64,000 nucleotides of DNA from CAZBUB01 sp964494985 (GCA_964494985.1 CAZBUB010000001.1:75377-139376); one strand, 5' to 3'; shown: positions 51,272-60,725, numbered from the stretch's first letter. Numbers and translations: made by a program. The notes: generated by a model not told the origin, from the sequence alone.

Positions 51272-54200
51272 ATGGTTAGTAACTGTTCGCCAGGTCCTGA
51301 AAACATTTTTATGAGCACGTCAGAGGAAATAAGCTGCCACGAGCAAGAAAACCCTGCCTGGCTTTTTTTTGATAAGGCTGATTTGGACCTGCTGCAACTG
51401 GTGAACGAGGTCTACGCCCAGCCTGCCCTGCCGGATTACAAGGAGCTGTTGGCCCCTTATCTGCACCCCCACGGCATCAAGGAGATGGCTGCACCCAGGG
51501 CTCTGCGCATCGCCTATTCCGTAGTCCAGCTCCTAGGTTCATTGGAGTCAGGGCAGGCCAGGGACAGGATTAAGGCCTTGTGCTCCTTGCGCGACGAGGT
51601 CCTTTATACCTCGTATGGGTCTTTGCGCATCAACGCGGCCCGGGTCCTGGTAGAGATCATGAAGAACCTGATCCGCAGCCACGGTGACTGCCAACTTCAG
51701 CTGGAGCTGGCCAGGGACTTTTCTGCCGCTGCCCAGGGCAAGCCCGGGCAGGTCAGGGCCCAGCTGCGCAAGTACCATCTGCTGGAGATGCCAGAAGCCT
51801 GGAACCAGGTAGCCTTTGACGAGCATGTGCACGATGTGAACACCATCGGGCGCAAATCCCCCACCCATTTGATCATGGATGCTTGGATAAAGGGCATTCG
51901 CAGCCTGACAGTCATCCATTACAATCATATCACCAAGGATGCAGCAGCAGAGCTCCTGGAGGCGGCAGCCATAATGGATATCCAGGTCAGGATCGGGATC
52001 GAGTTCTCGGTCAAGTTCAGGGAAAAACTGGTCCGTCTGGTTTGGGTGCCCAGGGGGCTGCGGGACCCTGCTGGCTTTTTAGAGTTCCTGAAAATGCCTC
52101 GCATCCGGGAATTTATGCAAAAGGGCCAGGAGGTGTCCAGGTACAACAAACTGTATGTGTTGGAGCTTTTACACTGTTTTAACCGGAATCATTTGCCAAG
52201 GCTGCGGCGCAAGCTGGATTTGGACCTGCCCCAGCTGGAGGAGAAAAGCTTCCTACATTCAGTGGGTCAGGGCCAGGTTTCGATCCTGCACTTGGCCAAG
52301 CATATTCATGAGCAGATCCGGGACACCCTGCGGCAGGCCAGACCTGGACAAATCCAGGAGCGGGATACGCCAGGGAGGGATTTTGTGGCCGGCCTGGACA
52401 TCTACGACATAGTGGAGGACTACTTGAGCCCGGAGCAAAATCCAGAGCTCCAGGATTTCTTCCAGGACCAGGAGCTGCCTGAGCTGCTTAGTCTGACCCC
52501 TTCCCAGCTGGCCTTCAAGCTGCACACATTGCACTCCAACTCCAATATCATCCTGAATCTTTGCGATCTAGAGGTGTTGGACGTGGTGGAGCTGCTCTTT
52601 GACTGTCAGGGACTGATTTCCCACCTGGAGATCCTGAATCTGAAGAATCAGGCCCTGGGTCGGGAACAGGACCGGGAGAGGATTATTCAACTGCAGAGCG
52701 CACTGAACGCAGACAATGTGATCAGGCTCAAAAGATACTTGACTGATCTGCTGCAGGAAACCTGGAAGCAGGAGGTCTCGGATAAAGAGCGGCAAGGCAG
52801 GCTGGTGGAGATCCTATGCGAGATCTCCTGTTTTCAGTCCTTTTATCGCAACAGACCCCTGCGAGGGGTAATAGGCACTGATTCCACAGGCCAGTCCGGT
52901 CGGGTCTACGGCATGGGGCTGGTCCTTTCCGAGTCTTTGCCGCACAGGGCCCAGGGGGAGCTGCGCTCTCGCAGCAATCAGGCCCATAAGAACCTGCCGG
53001 TAGGAGTACATTCCTATATCCAGGATACCTATCTGCCCCGGCTGGATCCGGGATTTAGACATTCCCTTTACAGCTTCCTGCGCCGAATTCCCTGGCTAAG
53101 CAGGCTGGGGCTGAGGCGCAGAAGGCAGTGGGTGGTGCAGGACTACTTTCCCTTAAGTGCGCAGGAGAGCAACATCTATACCCTGGGCGGCGTGCGCAGG
53201 GGGCCGGAGGACGGGGAGCAAGAAAAGCGCAAGACAGGATGGTTTTCCTGGAATTATCTGAACAGCAAGCTGAAGATTGCCCTTAAAATAAGTCTGGGCT
53301 TTGTGCCTGCCTTTTTGACCTTTTTCCTGAGCCAGGATTGGTGGTTACTGGCTTACTGCGGGGCCTTGATCTGGTTTGGGATTACCGGGATCAGGAATAT
53401 TATCCAGGCAGTGCTGGGTTGTGGAGGGATCAACAGGCCCTCCCTGGTGAAATGGAACAACTATGTCAGCTGGGACCGCCTGGCTGACTCTTTGATGTTC
53501 ACCGGCTTTTCCGTGCCCCTTTTGGACTACCTGTTAAAGACCCTTGTTTTGGATCAGGGTCTGGGGGCTACTGTGGCTACTGCTCCTGTGCTGGTCTTCG
53601 CTTCTATTTCCCTGGTCAACGGGCTTTATCTCTCCACACACAACTTGTTTCGGGGCCTGCCCAGGGGGGCGGTGATAGGCAATTTTTTTCGCAGCGTGCT
53701 GGCTATTCCTCTGGCCCTGTTCTTGAACTGGGTCCTGGGGGGGCTGTTAGGTCTGCTGGGGGTGGTTGCGGTACAGACCATCCTGCAGCAATGGGCCGCA
53801 ATCATCTCCAAACTGGCCTCGGACAGCATAGCTGGTATTATTGAGGGTTTTGCAGACCGGGCCCAATATATCAGGCGCAGAGTACTGGACTACAGGAGCA
53901 AGTTCCAGCAGCTGTTTAATACTTATGATCAGCTGGAGAGGATGTTTCCCATGGATGATGTGCTGTCCATGCTGGAGTCCACTAGGGAGCTGATACAAAG
54001 CGTGGAGTACGAGAAAAGGGAGATGGTGAACATTATAATAGTCAACGCCTTGGATCTGCTCTACTTTTGGATGTATCAACCCCGGGCCAGGGAAGTGCTC
54101 AGGCAGCTCTTCAGGCAGATGAGCAGGGAGGAGCGCAAGGTGATTTTGCTTTCCCAGCACGTGCTCTTCAGGGAAAAGGAGATCAGCAGACTGCTCTTGG

Positions 54201-54394
54201 ATGGTTTGGTGGGGGAAAATTTCTCCAGACCTTTGTCTTTTTACTTGTCTCACTGGCGCAAGTACCTGGAAGATCTGGAGCAAATGGCCAATACCTATCC
54301 CCCTGCGCAGACGCAGGATGGAGGCTACAGCCTGTTGGAGGACCTGTACAGACCGGGCAGGGAGTGTCTTGGCAGGCCCATGTCTTTAAGCTGA
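51272..54394 (+). CDS. Large membrane protein with PHP-like His-rich region, unknown function
   Basis: 1040 residues, not a recognised family. The first 180 residues are helical. From about 180 to 250 a PHP-type metal-site pattern appears: FDEHVHDVNTIG (His185, His187), SLTVIHYNHI (His216, His219), GIEFS (Glu244). More His occur at 340-346 (ILHLAKHIH) and 418-421. Residues 667-845 hold about five membrane helices; the last 195 are soluble and helical (IIEGFADRAQYIRRRVLDY). ATG 51272 has AAGGA only 1 base before it; ATG 51311 is possible. No signal peptide, so both soluble parts probably face the cytoplasm. Followed by the HD gene. Confidence 0.8.
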   Translation: MVSNCSPGPENIFMSTSEEISCHEQENPAWLFFDKADLDLLQLVNEVYAQPALPDYKELLAPYLHPHGIKEMAAPRALRIAYSVVQLLGSLESGQARDRIKALCSLRDEVLYTSYGSLRINAARVLVEIMKNLIRSHGDCQLQLELARDFSAAAQGKPGQVRAQLRKYHLLEMPEAWNQVAFDEHVHDVNTIGRKSPTHLIMDAWIKGIRSLTVIHYNHITKDAAAELLEAAAIMDIQVRIGIEFSVKFREKLVRLVWVPRGLRDPAGFLEFLKMPRIREFMQKGQEVSRYNKLYVLELLHCFNRNHLPRLRRKLDLDLPQLEEKSFLHSVGQGQVSILHLAKHIHEQIRDTLRQARPGQIQERDTPGRDFVAGLDIYDIVEDYLSPEQNPELQDFFQDQELPELLSLTPSQLAFKLHTLHSNSNIILNLCDLEVLDVVELLFDCQGLISHLEILNLKNQALGREQDRERIIQLQSALNADNVIRLKRYLTDLLQETWKQEVSDKERQGRLVEILCEISCFQSFYRNRPLRGVIGTDSTGQSGRVYGMGLVLSESLPHRAQGELRSRSNQAHKNLPVGVHSYIQDTYLPRLDPGFRHSLYSFLRRIPWLSRLGLRRRRQWVVQDYFPLSAQESNIYTLGGVRRGPEDGEQEKRKTGWFSWNYLNSKLKIALKISLGFVPAFLTFFLSQDWWLLAYCGALIWFGITGIRNIIQAVLGCGGINRPSLVKWNNYVSWDRLADSLMFTGFSVPLLDYLLKTLVLDQGLGATVATAPVLVFASISLVNGLYLSTHNLFRGLPRGAVIGNFFRSVLAIPLALFLNWVLGGLLGLLGVVAVQTILQQWAAIISKLASDSIAGIIEGFADRAQYIRRRVLDYRSKFQQLFNTYDQLERMFPMDDVLSMLESTRELIQSVEYEKREMVNIIIVNALDLLYFWMYQPRAREVLRQLFRQMSREERKVILLSQHVLFREKEISRLLLDGLVGENFSRPLSFYLSHWRKYLEDLEQMANTYPPAQTQDGGYSLLEDLYRPGRECLGRPMSLS

Positions 54395-54414
54395 GGCTGC
54401 AGGACCTGCAGCCT
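54394..54414. repeat. Perfect palindrome after the large membrane protein gene
   Basis: AGGCTGCAGG, one A, CCTGCAGCCT: a 10-bp perfect stem beginning at the last base of the stop codon. There is no T run, so it is not a classical terminator; it could protect the 3' end of the transcript or act as a pause site before the HD gene. Confidence 0.5.
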
Positions 54415-54513
54415 ATGGTGATTGAGGAATGCTTGGAAACAAGATAGGATTATGGCATTGCAATAAAGTAGGTGTATTGCGGTTTGGATTTTGGCATAAG
54501 CAAGGAGTAGCAG

Positions 54514-55839
54514 ATGAGATCACCCCTGAATGAGGCAGCAACCCTGTGCAAGACCATCATGCGCAACGGCTATGATGCTTACCTGGTCAACGCCCCGTTG
54601 CAGGAATGGTTCCTGGATGGGGACAATCCAGAGTTGGATATATGCACTGAGATAGACAGTGTAGGATTGAGCAGGCTTTTCCCCGGCCTGGGCTTTGACG
54701 GACCGCCTGAGTCCCTGGGCAGGCTGGAACAGTCTGATATGATTTTCAACTTTTACCCTGCAGATATCCTGGAGGGCTCTTACACCGAGGCCAGCGTGGC
54801 CAGGCTGAGTCCGAGGCTGCTGCAGCGCCTGGAGGATAAAGGGTACAGCCCCTGGAGCTGGTTCTCCCTGGGAGTGCCTGTCCGGGAATCAGCGGAAGAG
54901 GGTTTCGAGAAGCTGGATGAGGGTACGATCCGTTTGGAGGGTCTGCCTGACGAGGCCTTGAAAAAGGACTATCTGCGAGCGATTCGGGCCTTGCGCTTTG
55001 CAGCCAACTATCACCTGCCTATTGAGGGCAATACCTGGCTGGCCATCCTGCGTTCCGCGCGCAGGGTCCTGGACTACGTATCTGTTAGTGATATTATCCA
55101 GGAGTGGCGCAAGGTGGAGGCGGAGAATATGTACCGCTTTGTGCAGCTCCTTTTCCAGAGCATGATTCTGCACGGCTTGATCCCGGAGCTGGCTTCCTTG
55201 AGCCGGGTCATGCAGACCAAGAACCAGGAAGGGGAGCAGGAAAGTGTCTGGGAGCACAGTGTGGAGGTCATGCGCCGCTATCCAGAGGAACTGCCCTATG
55301 ACTGGTACGGGACCGTGGCCTGTCTTTTCCACGATGTGGGCAAACTCTTTGCTGCGGAGCACTTCCAGGGAAGAAACATCTTCTACCAGCACCACCGGAT
55401 AGGGGCCAAAGTGGCCAGAAAAATTTTAAAAAGGCTCAGACTGAACACGGACGAAATAGATCTTATCTGCCACCTGGTGCGCAACCACATGCGCTTTCAC
55501 TTTATGCTCACAGATAAGGGCATCAGGCGCTTCAAGGCCCTGGACGAGTACCCGCGGCTGATAGAGATGGTCCGGGCGGATATCAAGGCCAGGGGCAGCA
55601 GCTACAGGGAGTTCAACCACAACATGAAGATGCTGGAGCGGGCAGAGATCTCAGAGGAGACCCTGGAGCCCCTTTTGAATGGGCACGAGATAATGGATTT
55701 CACCGGGATCAAGCCCGGCCCTGGAGTGGGAGTGATCAGGGAGGCTTTGCTCCAGGCCCAGGTAGCTGGGGATGTGACTTCTGTACCCGAGGCCATTGAG
55801 TTTGTGATGCGCTACCAGGAAAAGGAGAAGTTGCACTAG
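54514..55839 (+). CDS. HD-domain protein with degenerate CCA-transferase-like domain
   Basis: 441 residues. The arrangement is that of tRNA CCA-adding enzymes with HD domain. DYLRAIRALRFAANY (153-166) is the conserved helix motif of that family, but the catalytic GG...RD...DxD motif is changed to YLVNAPLQEWFLDGDNPELDICT (residues 23-45): the Gly pair is NA, Arg-Asp is QE and only one Asp of DxD remains. The HD part looks intact: His248, His273-Asp274 (FHDVGK), His293/294, His325. Likely a phosphohydrolase whose transferase has become regulatory. ATG 54514 has AAGGAG 6 bases upstream. Follows the 1040-residue gene. Confidence 0.85.
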   Translation: MRSPLNEAATLCKTIMRNGYDAYLVNAPLQEWFLDGDNPELDICTEIDSVGLSRLFPGLGFDGPPESLGRLEQSDMIFNFYPADILEGSYTEASVARLSPRLLQRLEDKGYSPWSWFSLGVPVRESAEEGFEKLDEGTIRLEGLPDEALKKDYLRAIRALRFAANYHLPIEGNTWLAILRSARRVLDYVSVSDIIQEWRKVEAENMYRFVQLLFQSMILHGLIPELASLSRVMQTKNQEGEQESVWEHSVEVMRRYPEELPYDWYGTVACLFHDVGKLFAAEHFQGRNIFYQHHRIGAKVARKILKRLRLNTDEIDLICHLVRNHMRFHFMLTDKGIRRFKALDEYPRLIEMVRADIKARGSSYREFNHNMKMLERAEISEETLEPLLNGHEIMDFTGIKPGPGVGVIREALLQAQVAGDVTSVPEAIEFVMRYQEKEKLH

Positions 55840-55881
55840 TGCTACAAGGAAACTTTCATTCCCTTGGCTCGGCTTTAGGCT

Positions 55882-55936
55882 CGTCATCCAGGATCCGGGA
55901 TAAGCTTTGCCAAAAAGACGAAAGTGCGGCAGAGGG
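55882..55936. repeat. Dispersed palindromic element, copy 1
   Basis: CGTCATCC at the left, then AAGCTTTGCCA, GACG and AAGTGC. The same words in the same order occur at 60684-60725 (AAGCTTCGCCA, GACG, AAGTGC), with about three quarters identity. Such GTCATCC.../GGATGAC-type elements are common extragenic repeats in deltaproteobacteria. Confidence 0.6.
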
Positions 55937-55942
55937 GTTTTG

Positions 55943-56028
55943 GTATCGATTGCGATCACGACCACAACCACGATATCGAGGGGAGGGTGGGCGGTAGTCG
56001 TAATCGTTGTCGCAATTGCTTTCGATAC
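55943..56028. repeat. Dispersed hexamer-periodic inverted repeat, copy B
   Basis: Left arm 55943-55979 in units CGATTG, CGATCA, CGACCA, CAACCA, CGATAT; spacer GGGGAGGGTGGGCG (55980-55993); right arm 55994-56028 in units GTAGTC, GTAATC, GTTGTC, GCAATT, GCTTTC, GATAC. The ends GTATCGA and TCGATAC pair exactly. Further in, most mismatches are C against A, which become G-U pairs in minus-strand RNA. Related to copy A at 48172-48262. It lies immediately upstream of the RND efflux adaptor gene. Confidence 0.65.
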
Positions 56029-56060
56029 GAATGTCCCCATCCTTACCAATTGTTTGCAGT

Positions 56061-57260
56061 ATGAAGAGACATCAGCCTTATAAGCAATACGCATACAGTA
56101 TACTCTGGGCCGTGCTGTTCCTGAGCCTATTTTTGCCGGCCCTGGGCCAGGCCCAGGGATCGACAGCCTCAGTTTCCTGCAGGGATGCTAGAGTTGCCTT
56201 GATCCATGAGGTAGGGCTCAGGGAGGTGACAGAGTATTACCAGGCAGTGGGCAGCATCCAGGCCCTGCAGGAAACCCGGCTGGGGGCCCTGGTCCGGGCC
56301 AGGGTGGAGCAGGTTCTGGTCAGGCCGGGAGACAGGGTCAGTCCGGGGCAGGAGCTGGTAGTCCTGGAGGATAAGGAGTATAGATCCAGGCTGCAGCAGG
56401 CCCAGCATGAGTTGGAATCAGCCAGGGCCGCCTTGCGCAGGAGCAAGCAGGACGTGGAAGCCGCCCGGGCCAGGCTGCAGGAGGCTGAGCCTAACTACAG
56501 GCGTTTGAGCAATCTCCAGGCCCAGAATATGGCCAGCGAGCAGGACCTGGACCGGGCCAGGTCTCAGTTTTTGCAGGCCAAAGCAGGCCTGAAGCAGGCT
56601 CAGAGTGGCAGCCAGGAGGCCCAAGCCAGGCAACAGGCCCTGCAGGAGAAGGTTTTTGAGCTGCGCATTATGCTTGGCTACACCAGGGTTCAGGCCCAGG
56701 AGATGGCCGAGGTGGTCGAGCGCCTGGTGGAGCCCGGGGATGTGGTCAACCCGGGCAGCCCTTTGCTTCGGCTGCAGAGCAGGCACAACCTGCGCATGGA
56801 GGCTTGGGTCCCAGAAAAGCTTTTGCAGCGTTTGACTCTGGGCAAGGAGTATGCCGTGCATGTGGATCCTTTGGATCAGGATTTTAAGGCTAGATTGAGT
56901 GAGATTCAGCCGGTTGCTGATCCCAGCAGCAGGAGTTTTCTGGTCAAGCTGGACCTGGAAGATCCCCCACAAGAGATCTATCCTGGCATGTTCTCCCGTC
57001 TTATGCTCGGCCTGGACACGCAGGATTTGATTATGGTGCCAGTGTCAGCAGTACGTCGCATCGGTCAGCTGCCCACAGTGCAGGTGGTGGAGCAAGACAG
57101 GGTCAACAGCAGACATGTGCGCCTGGGCCGGAGGATCGGGGAATGCGTGCAGGTGCTTTCCGGTTTGGAGCCAGGGGAAAAGATCCTGCTCCAGGGCCGG
57201 ATTCCTCCAGGGCAGCCACAGGCTCAGCTGGAGCAGTCTGCACAGGAAACTGACAGATGA
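56061..57260 (+). CDS. RND efflux periplasmic adaptor
   Basis: Membrane-fusion subunit joining an RND pump to an outer-membrane channel. 399 residues from ATG 56061: signal peptide to about residue 31 (LPALGQAQG), beta-barrel and lipoyl half-motifs (VRPGDRVSPGQELVVLED and VEPGDVVNPGSPLLRL), a coiled-coil hairpin (about 115-215, e.g. LESARAALRRSKQDVEAARA) and the C-terminal VPVSAVRR segment. Gap to the pump gene 51 bases. No outer-membrane channel gene is present here. Confidence 0.92.
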   Translation: MKRHQPYKQYAYSILWAVLFLSLFLPALGQAQGSTASVSCRDARVALIHEVGLREVTEYYQAVGSIQALQETRLGALVRARVEQVLVRPGDRVSPGQELVVLEDKEYRSRLQQAQHELESARAALRRSKQDVEAARARLQEAEPNYRRLSNLQAQNMASEQDLDRARSQFLQAKAGLKQAQSGSQEAQARQQALQEKVFELRIMLGYTRVQAQEMAEVVERLVEPGDVVNPGSPLLRLQSRHNLRMEAWVPEKLLQRLTLGKEYAVHVDPLDQDFKARLSEIQPVADPSSRSFLVKLDLEDPPQEIYPGMFSRLMLGLDTQDLIMVPVSAVRRIGQLPTVQVVEQDRVNSRHVRLGRRIGECVQVLSGLEPGEKILLQGRIPPGQPQAQLEQSAQETDR

Positions 57261-57311
57261 GAGACAAAATTAGAATCTTTTTTTTCCGCTAAAATTTGGA
57301 ACGGCTAGGAG

Positions 57312-60300
57312 ATGCAGACCAGACCTCCGGGTATAATTCCTGCCTTGGTGCAGCCTTTCCTGGCTTCCCATATTGCTGGCATATTCCTGCTTTTGGCCTT
57401 GGGCTTAGGCGCTTTTGCCGTCATGGTTACCCCCAGGGAGGAGGAGCCCCAGATAGAAGTGCCCATGGCGGATATCATTGTCCAGGCCCCAGGGGTGGGC
57501 CCCCAGGAAATGGAGAAGCTGGTGGGCATTCCCTTGGAGAAGATACTCTGGCAGCTGGAGGGTGTTGAGTATGTCTACTCCTCATCCGAGCAGGACCGGG
57601 CAGTGGTCACGGTGCGCTTCTTTGTGGGCCGGGACCTGGAAGAGGCCCTGGTCAAGCTGCATAACCAGATCATTATGTACGAAGACCTGGTGCCCCCTGT
57701 GGTCCAGGACTGGCTGGTCAAACCCAGGTCTATAGACGATGTACCCATCCTGAATCTGACCCTGTTTTCCCCTGAACGTTCAGACTACGAGCTAAGGCGT
57801 ATAGGCCAGGAGCTTTTGGCCAGGCTCTCGGAGACAGAAAACGTTTCCAGGACAGAGCTTATCGGGGGCAGATCCAGACAAGTCCGGGTGGAGTTGGACA
57901 CCCAACGCATGGCTGGGCATGGAGTAGGGCCTTTGCAGATCCACAAAGCCCTCGAGGAGGCGGACTTTTCCCTGACATTAGGGGATTTTCCTTGGCAGAA
58001 CCAGGAGTTCACGGTCCTGGGCAAAGGCCAGTTCCAGACTGCCCAAGAGGTGGCGCGCACAGTGGTGGCCGGCCAGGGAAGCGGAACTGTATATCTGGAG
58101 GATGTGGCCAGCATCCGGGATGGGCCAGCAGAACCAGAGGACTACACCAGGCTGGCACTCTCTGACAGTTACCGGGAAAGCCAGGGTCTGCAAGGGGTGC
58201 CCAGAAGCATGCCTGCAGTAACCCTGGCCCTGGCCAAGAAAAAGGGCACCAATGCAGTGGAGGTGGCCCAGGAGCTTTTGCAGCGGCTGAAGGAGCTCAA
58301 GCCCAAGCTTGTGCCTGAAGATGTGCAGATAGAGGTAACCCGCAACTACGGCCAGACTGCCCAGGACAAGGTCAGTGAGTTGTTTGGTTCCCTTTTCTTT
58401 GCCGTGGGCACGGTGGTGGTGCTTCTGGCCCTGACCCTGGGCTGGAGACCGGCCTTGGTGGTGGCCCTGGCTATACCGGTCAGCTTTTCTTTGGCCCTGT
58501 TCAGTAGTTTCCTGCTGGGCTACACCATCAATCGGGTGACCTTGTTCGCCCTGATCCTTTCCCTGGGGCTGGTGGTAGACGATCCCATCACCAATGTGGA
58601 CAACGTCAAGCGGCACATGCATCTGGGCCATCCAGGTCCGGAGTACGCCACCCTGGCCGGGGTCAGTGAGGTTTTCCCTCCGGTCTTGATGTCCACCCTG
58701 GCCATCATCGCCAGTTTCCTGCCCCTTTTTTTCATTACCGGAATGATGGGACCCTACATGGCGCCTATGGCTGCCACAGTCCCTCTGACTGTGATCTTCT
58801 CCACCCTGTGCGCCATGACCCTGGTTCCGCATTTGTGCAACCTTCTGCTAAGGCGCTCCAGCAGGGAGCAAGCCCAAGGCTCAGGGCTGCAGCACGGAGT
58901 ACCGGGCTGGGTCCTGCGCGGTTATCGCAAGCTCATGCTGCCTTTCCTGCGCTTTAAAACCATGCGCCTGGGCCTGTTTCTAGGGGTTTTTGTGCTCCTG
59001 CTTTTGGCTGCCTCCCTGGCCCTTTTCCGCTTGGTGCCTTTGAAGATGCTGCCCTTTGACAACAAGGACGAGTTTCAGGTTGTGGTGGACCTGCCAGAGG
59101 GCAGCACTCTGGAGAGTACTGATGCAGTGCTCCGGGACATGGAGGCCTATCTCACCCAGGTACCCCAGGTGACCGATGTCAGCAGTTTTGCTGGCACTGC
59201 TTCGCCCATGGATTTTAACTCCCTGGTGCGGCAGTACTATGCACGTTCAGGGGAGCATCAGGGGGAAGTACGGGTCAATCTCCTGCCCAAGGATGAGCGG
59301 GAAGTGCCCAGCCATTCTTTGGTTCTGGACCTGCGCCGGGATCTGCAGGACATAGCCCACAGGCACAGGGCCACGATGAAGCTGGTGGAGGTGCCTCCAG
59401 GGCCGCCGGTGATGTCCACAATAGCGGCGGAGGTCTACGCCGAGCCAGAGAAGACATATCAGGAGCAGATCCAGGCTGCAGCACAGGTCAAAGAAGTCAT
59501 GCAGAAAAAGCCGTTTGTGGTGGATGTGGATGACAGCAGCATTGCCAGGCACAGGCGTATCAACTTTGTTCTGGACAAGGAAAAGGCTGCCCTGCATGGC
59601 CTTAGCACACGGCAGGTTTTGCAAAGCGTACAAATCGCCCTGAAGGGTGCAGAGCCAGCAGCAGTGCACACTCCCTGGGAGCGGGAACCCTTGCAGGTGC
59701 ATCTGGTCTTGCCCCTTGAAAAGCGTTCTGGAATTCATGAGCTGGAGCAGCTGCAGATCCAGACCGGCCCAGAGCAGAGCGTGCCCCTGGCCGAGTTGGG
59801 CAGTTTTGAGCATGCCTGGCAGGAGCAGCCAGTGCTGCATAAGAATCTGCGCCGGGTGGTGTATGTGACCGCTGAGCTGGCTGGCCAGCCCCCGGGGGAG
59901 GCTGTCTTGGACATGCAGTCCACATTGAGCCAGGATCCCCTGCCTGCAGGTTTTTCCGTGGACTGGAGGGGGGAAGGGGAATGGAAGATAACCCTGGATG
60001 TTTTCCGAGACCTGGGCATAGCCTTTGGAGCCGCCCTTTTGGGCATCTACCTGCTCTTGGTTTTGCAGACCAAATCCCTGGCCCTGCCCTTTTTGATCAT
60101 GTCCGCGATACCTTTGACGTTGATGGGCATTATGCCGGGATTCTTCCTGCTCAACCTGCTTGTGGCCCAGGAGGTGGACGGCTTCTCTGACCCGGTATTC
60201 TTCACCGCCACGGCCATGATCGGGATGATAGCCCTGGGAGGAATCGTGATCCGCAACTCCCTGGTGCTGATTGACTTTATCCGTTCCGCACTGAGAAAGG

Positions 60301-60521
60301 GACAGGATTTCCAGGAAGCCATCCTGCAAAGCGGGGCCATCAGGCTAAGGCCTATAGTGCTCACCGCCATGACCACAGCCTTTGGGGTCTGGCCTATTAC
60401 CCTGGACCCCATTTTTTCCGGCCTGGCCTGGGCCCTGATTTTTGGCCTTATGGCCTCTACTTTGTTCACCCTGGTTTTGGTCCCGGTCAGCTACTATGTC
60501 CTGTTCAGACCCAAGCCATAA
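57312..60521 (+). CDS. RND efflux pump, inner-membrane permease
   Basis: 1069-residue proton-driven exporter of the AcrB superfamily with 12 membrane helices in two repeats, each with a large periplasmic loop. Asp423 and Asp424 (GLVVDDPITNVDNV) match the proton-relay pair in helix 4. FITGMMGPYMAPMAATVPL and FDNKDEFQVVVDLPEGSTLE are typical of hydrophobic/amphiphilic efflux pumps. Substrate unknown. The ATG is preceded immediately by AGGAG, closer than usual, so the true start may differ by a few codons. Confidence 0.93.
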   Translation: MQTRPPGIIPALVQPFLASHIAGIFLLLALGLGAFAVMVTPREEEPQIEVPMADIIVQAPGVGPQEMEKLVGIPLEKILWQLEGVEYVYSSSEQDRAVVTVRFFVGRDLEEALVKLHNQIIMYEDLVPPVVQDWLVKPRSIDDVPILNLTLFSPERSDYELRRIGQELLARLSETENVSRTELIGGRSRQVRVELDTQRMAGHGVGPLQIHKALEEADFSLTLGDFPWQNQEFTVLGKGQFQTAQEVARTVVAGQGSGTVYLEDVASIRDGPAEPEDYTRLALSDSYRESQGLQGVPRSMPAVTLALAKKKGTNAVEVAQELLQRLKELKPKLVPEDVQIEVTRNYGQTAQDKVSELFGSLFFAVGTVVVLLALTLGWRPALVVALAIPVSFSLALFSSFLLGYTINRVTLFALILSLGLVVDDPITNVDNVKRHMHLGHPGPEYATLAGVSEVFPPVLMSTLAIIASFLPLFFITGMMGPYMAPMAATVPLTVIFSTLCAMTLVPHLCNLLLRRSSREQAQGSGLQHGVPGWVLRGYRKLMLPFLRFKTMRLGLFLGVFVLLLLAASLALFRLVPLKMLPFDNKDEFQVVVDLPEGSTLESTDAVLRDMEAYLTQVPQVTDVSSFAGTASPMDFNSLVRQYYARSGEHQGEVRVNLLPKDEREVPSHSLVLDLRRDLQDIAHRHRATMKLVEVPPGPPVMSTIAAEVYAEPEKTYQEQIQAAAQVKEVMQKKPFVVDVDDSSIARHRRINFVLDKEKAALHGLSTRQVLQSVQIALKGAEPAAVHTPWEREPLQVHLVLPLEKRSGIHELEQLQIQTGPEQSVPLAELGSFEHAWQEQPVLHKNLRRVVYVTAELAGQPPGEAVLDMQSTLSQDPLPAGFSVDWRGEGEWKITLDVFRDLGIAFGAALLGIYLLLVLQTKSLALPFLIMSAIPLTLMGIMPGFFLLNLLVAQEVDGFSDPVFFTATAMIGMIALGGIVIRNSLVLIDFIRSALRKGQDFQEAILQSGAIRLRPIVLTAMTTAFGVWPITLDPIFSGLAWALIFGLMASTLFTLVLVPVSYYVLFRPKP

Positions 60522-60600
60522 GCCAGATATCCTCACTGCTCCAGCCCCCTGAACAGAGACACCCGGATCAGGTCCTGTCATCACGGACACCGCTCCGGGC

Positions 60601-60725
60601 GTCATCCTAGATCCTGGATCTAGTCCAGGACAGGCTTGATTCAGGATGACATCCATTCTCTAGATTGCGGCACTCGAATCGTTGTCCGACAAGCTTCGCC
60701 AGAATGACGGAAGTGCCCCAGAAGG
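60601..60725. repeat. Composite palindromic repeat element, copy 2
   Basis: GTCATCCT (60601-60608) and AGGATGAC (60643-60650) form an exact inverted repeat enclosing GATCCTGGATC. The following 60684-60725 repeats the sequence of copy 1 (55882). The whole gap 60522-60876 contains this element and otherwise no gene or promoter I can support, apart from a possible upstream region for the phosphoribosyltransferase. Confidence 0.6.

Noticed and set aside
59247..60329. A 360-codon minus-strand frame opposite the RND pump
   Set aside because: Low-complexity His/Gln/Gly composition and complete overlap with a secure gene.
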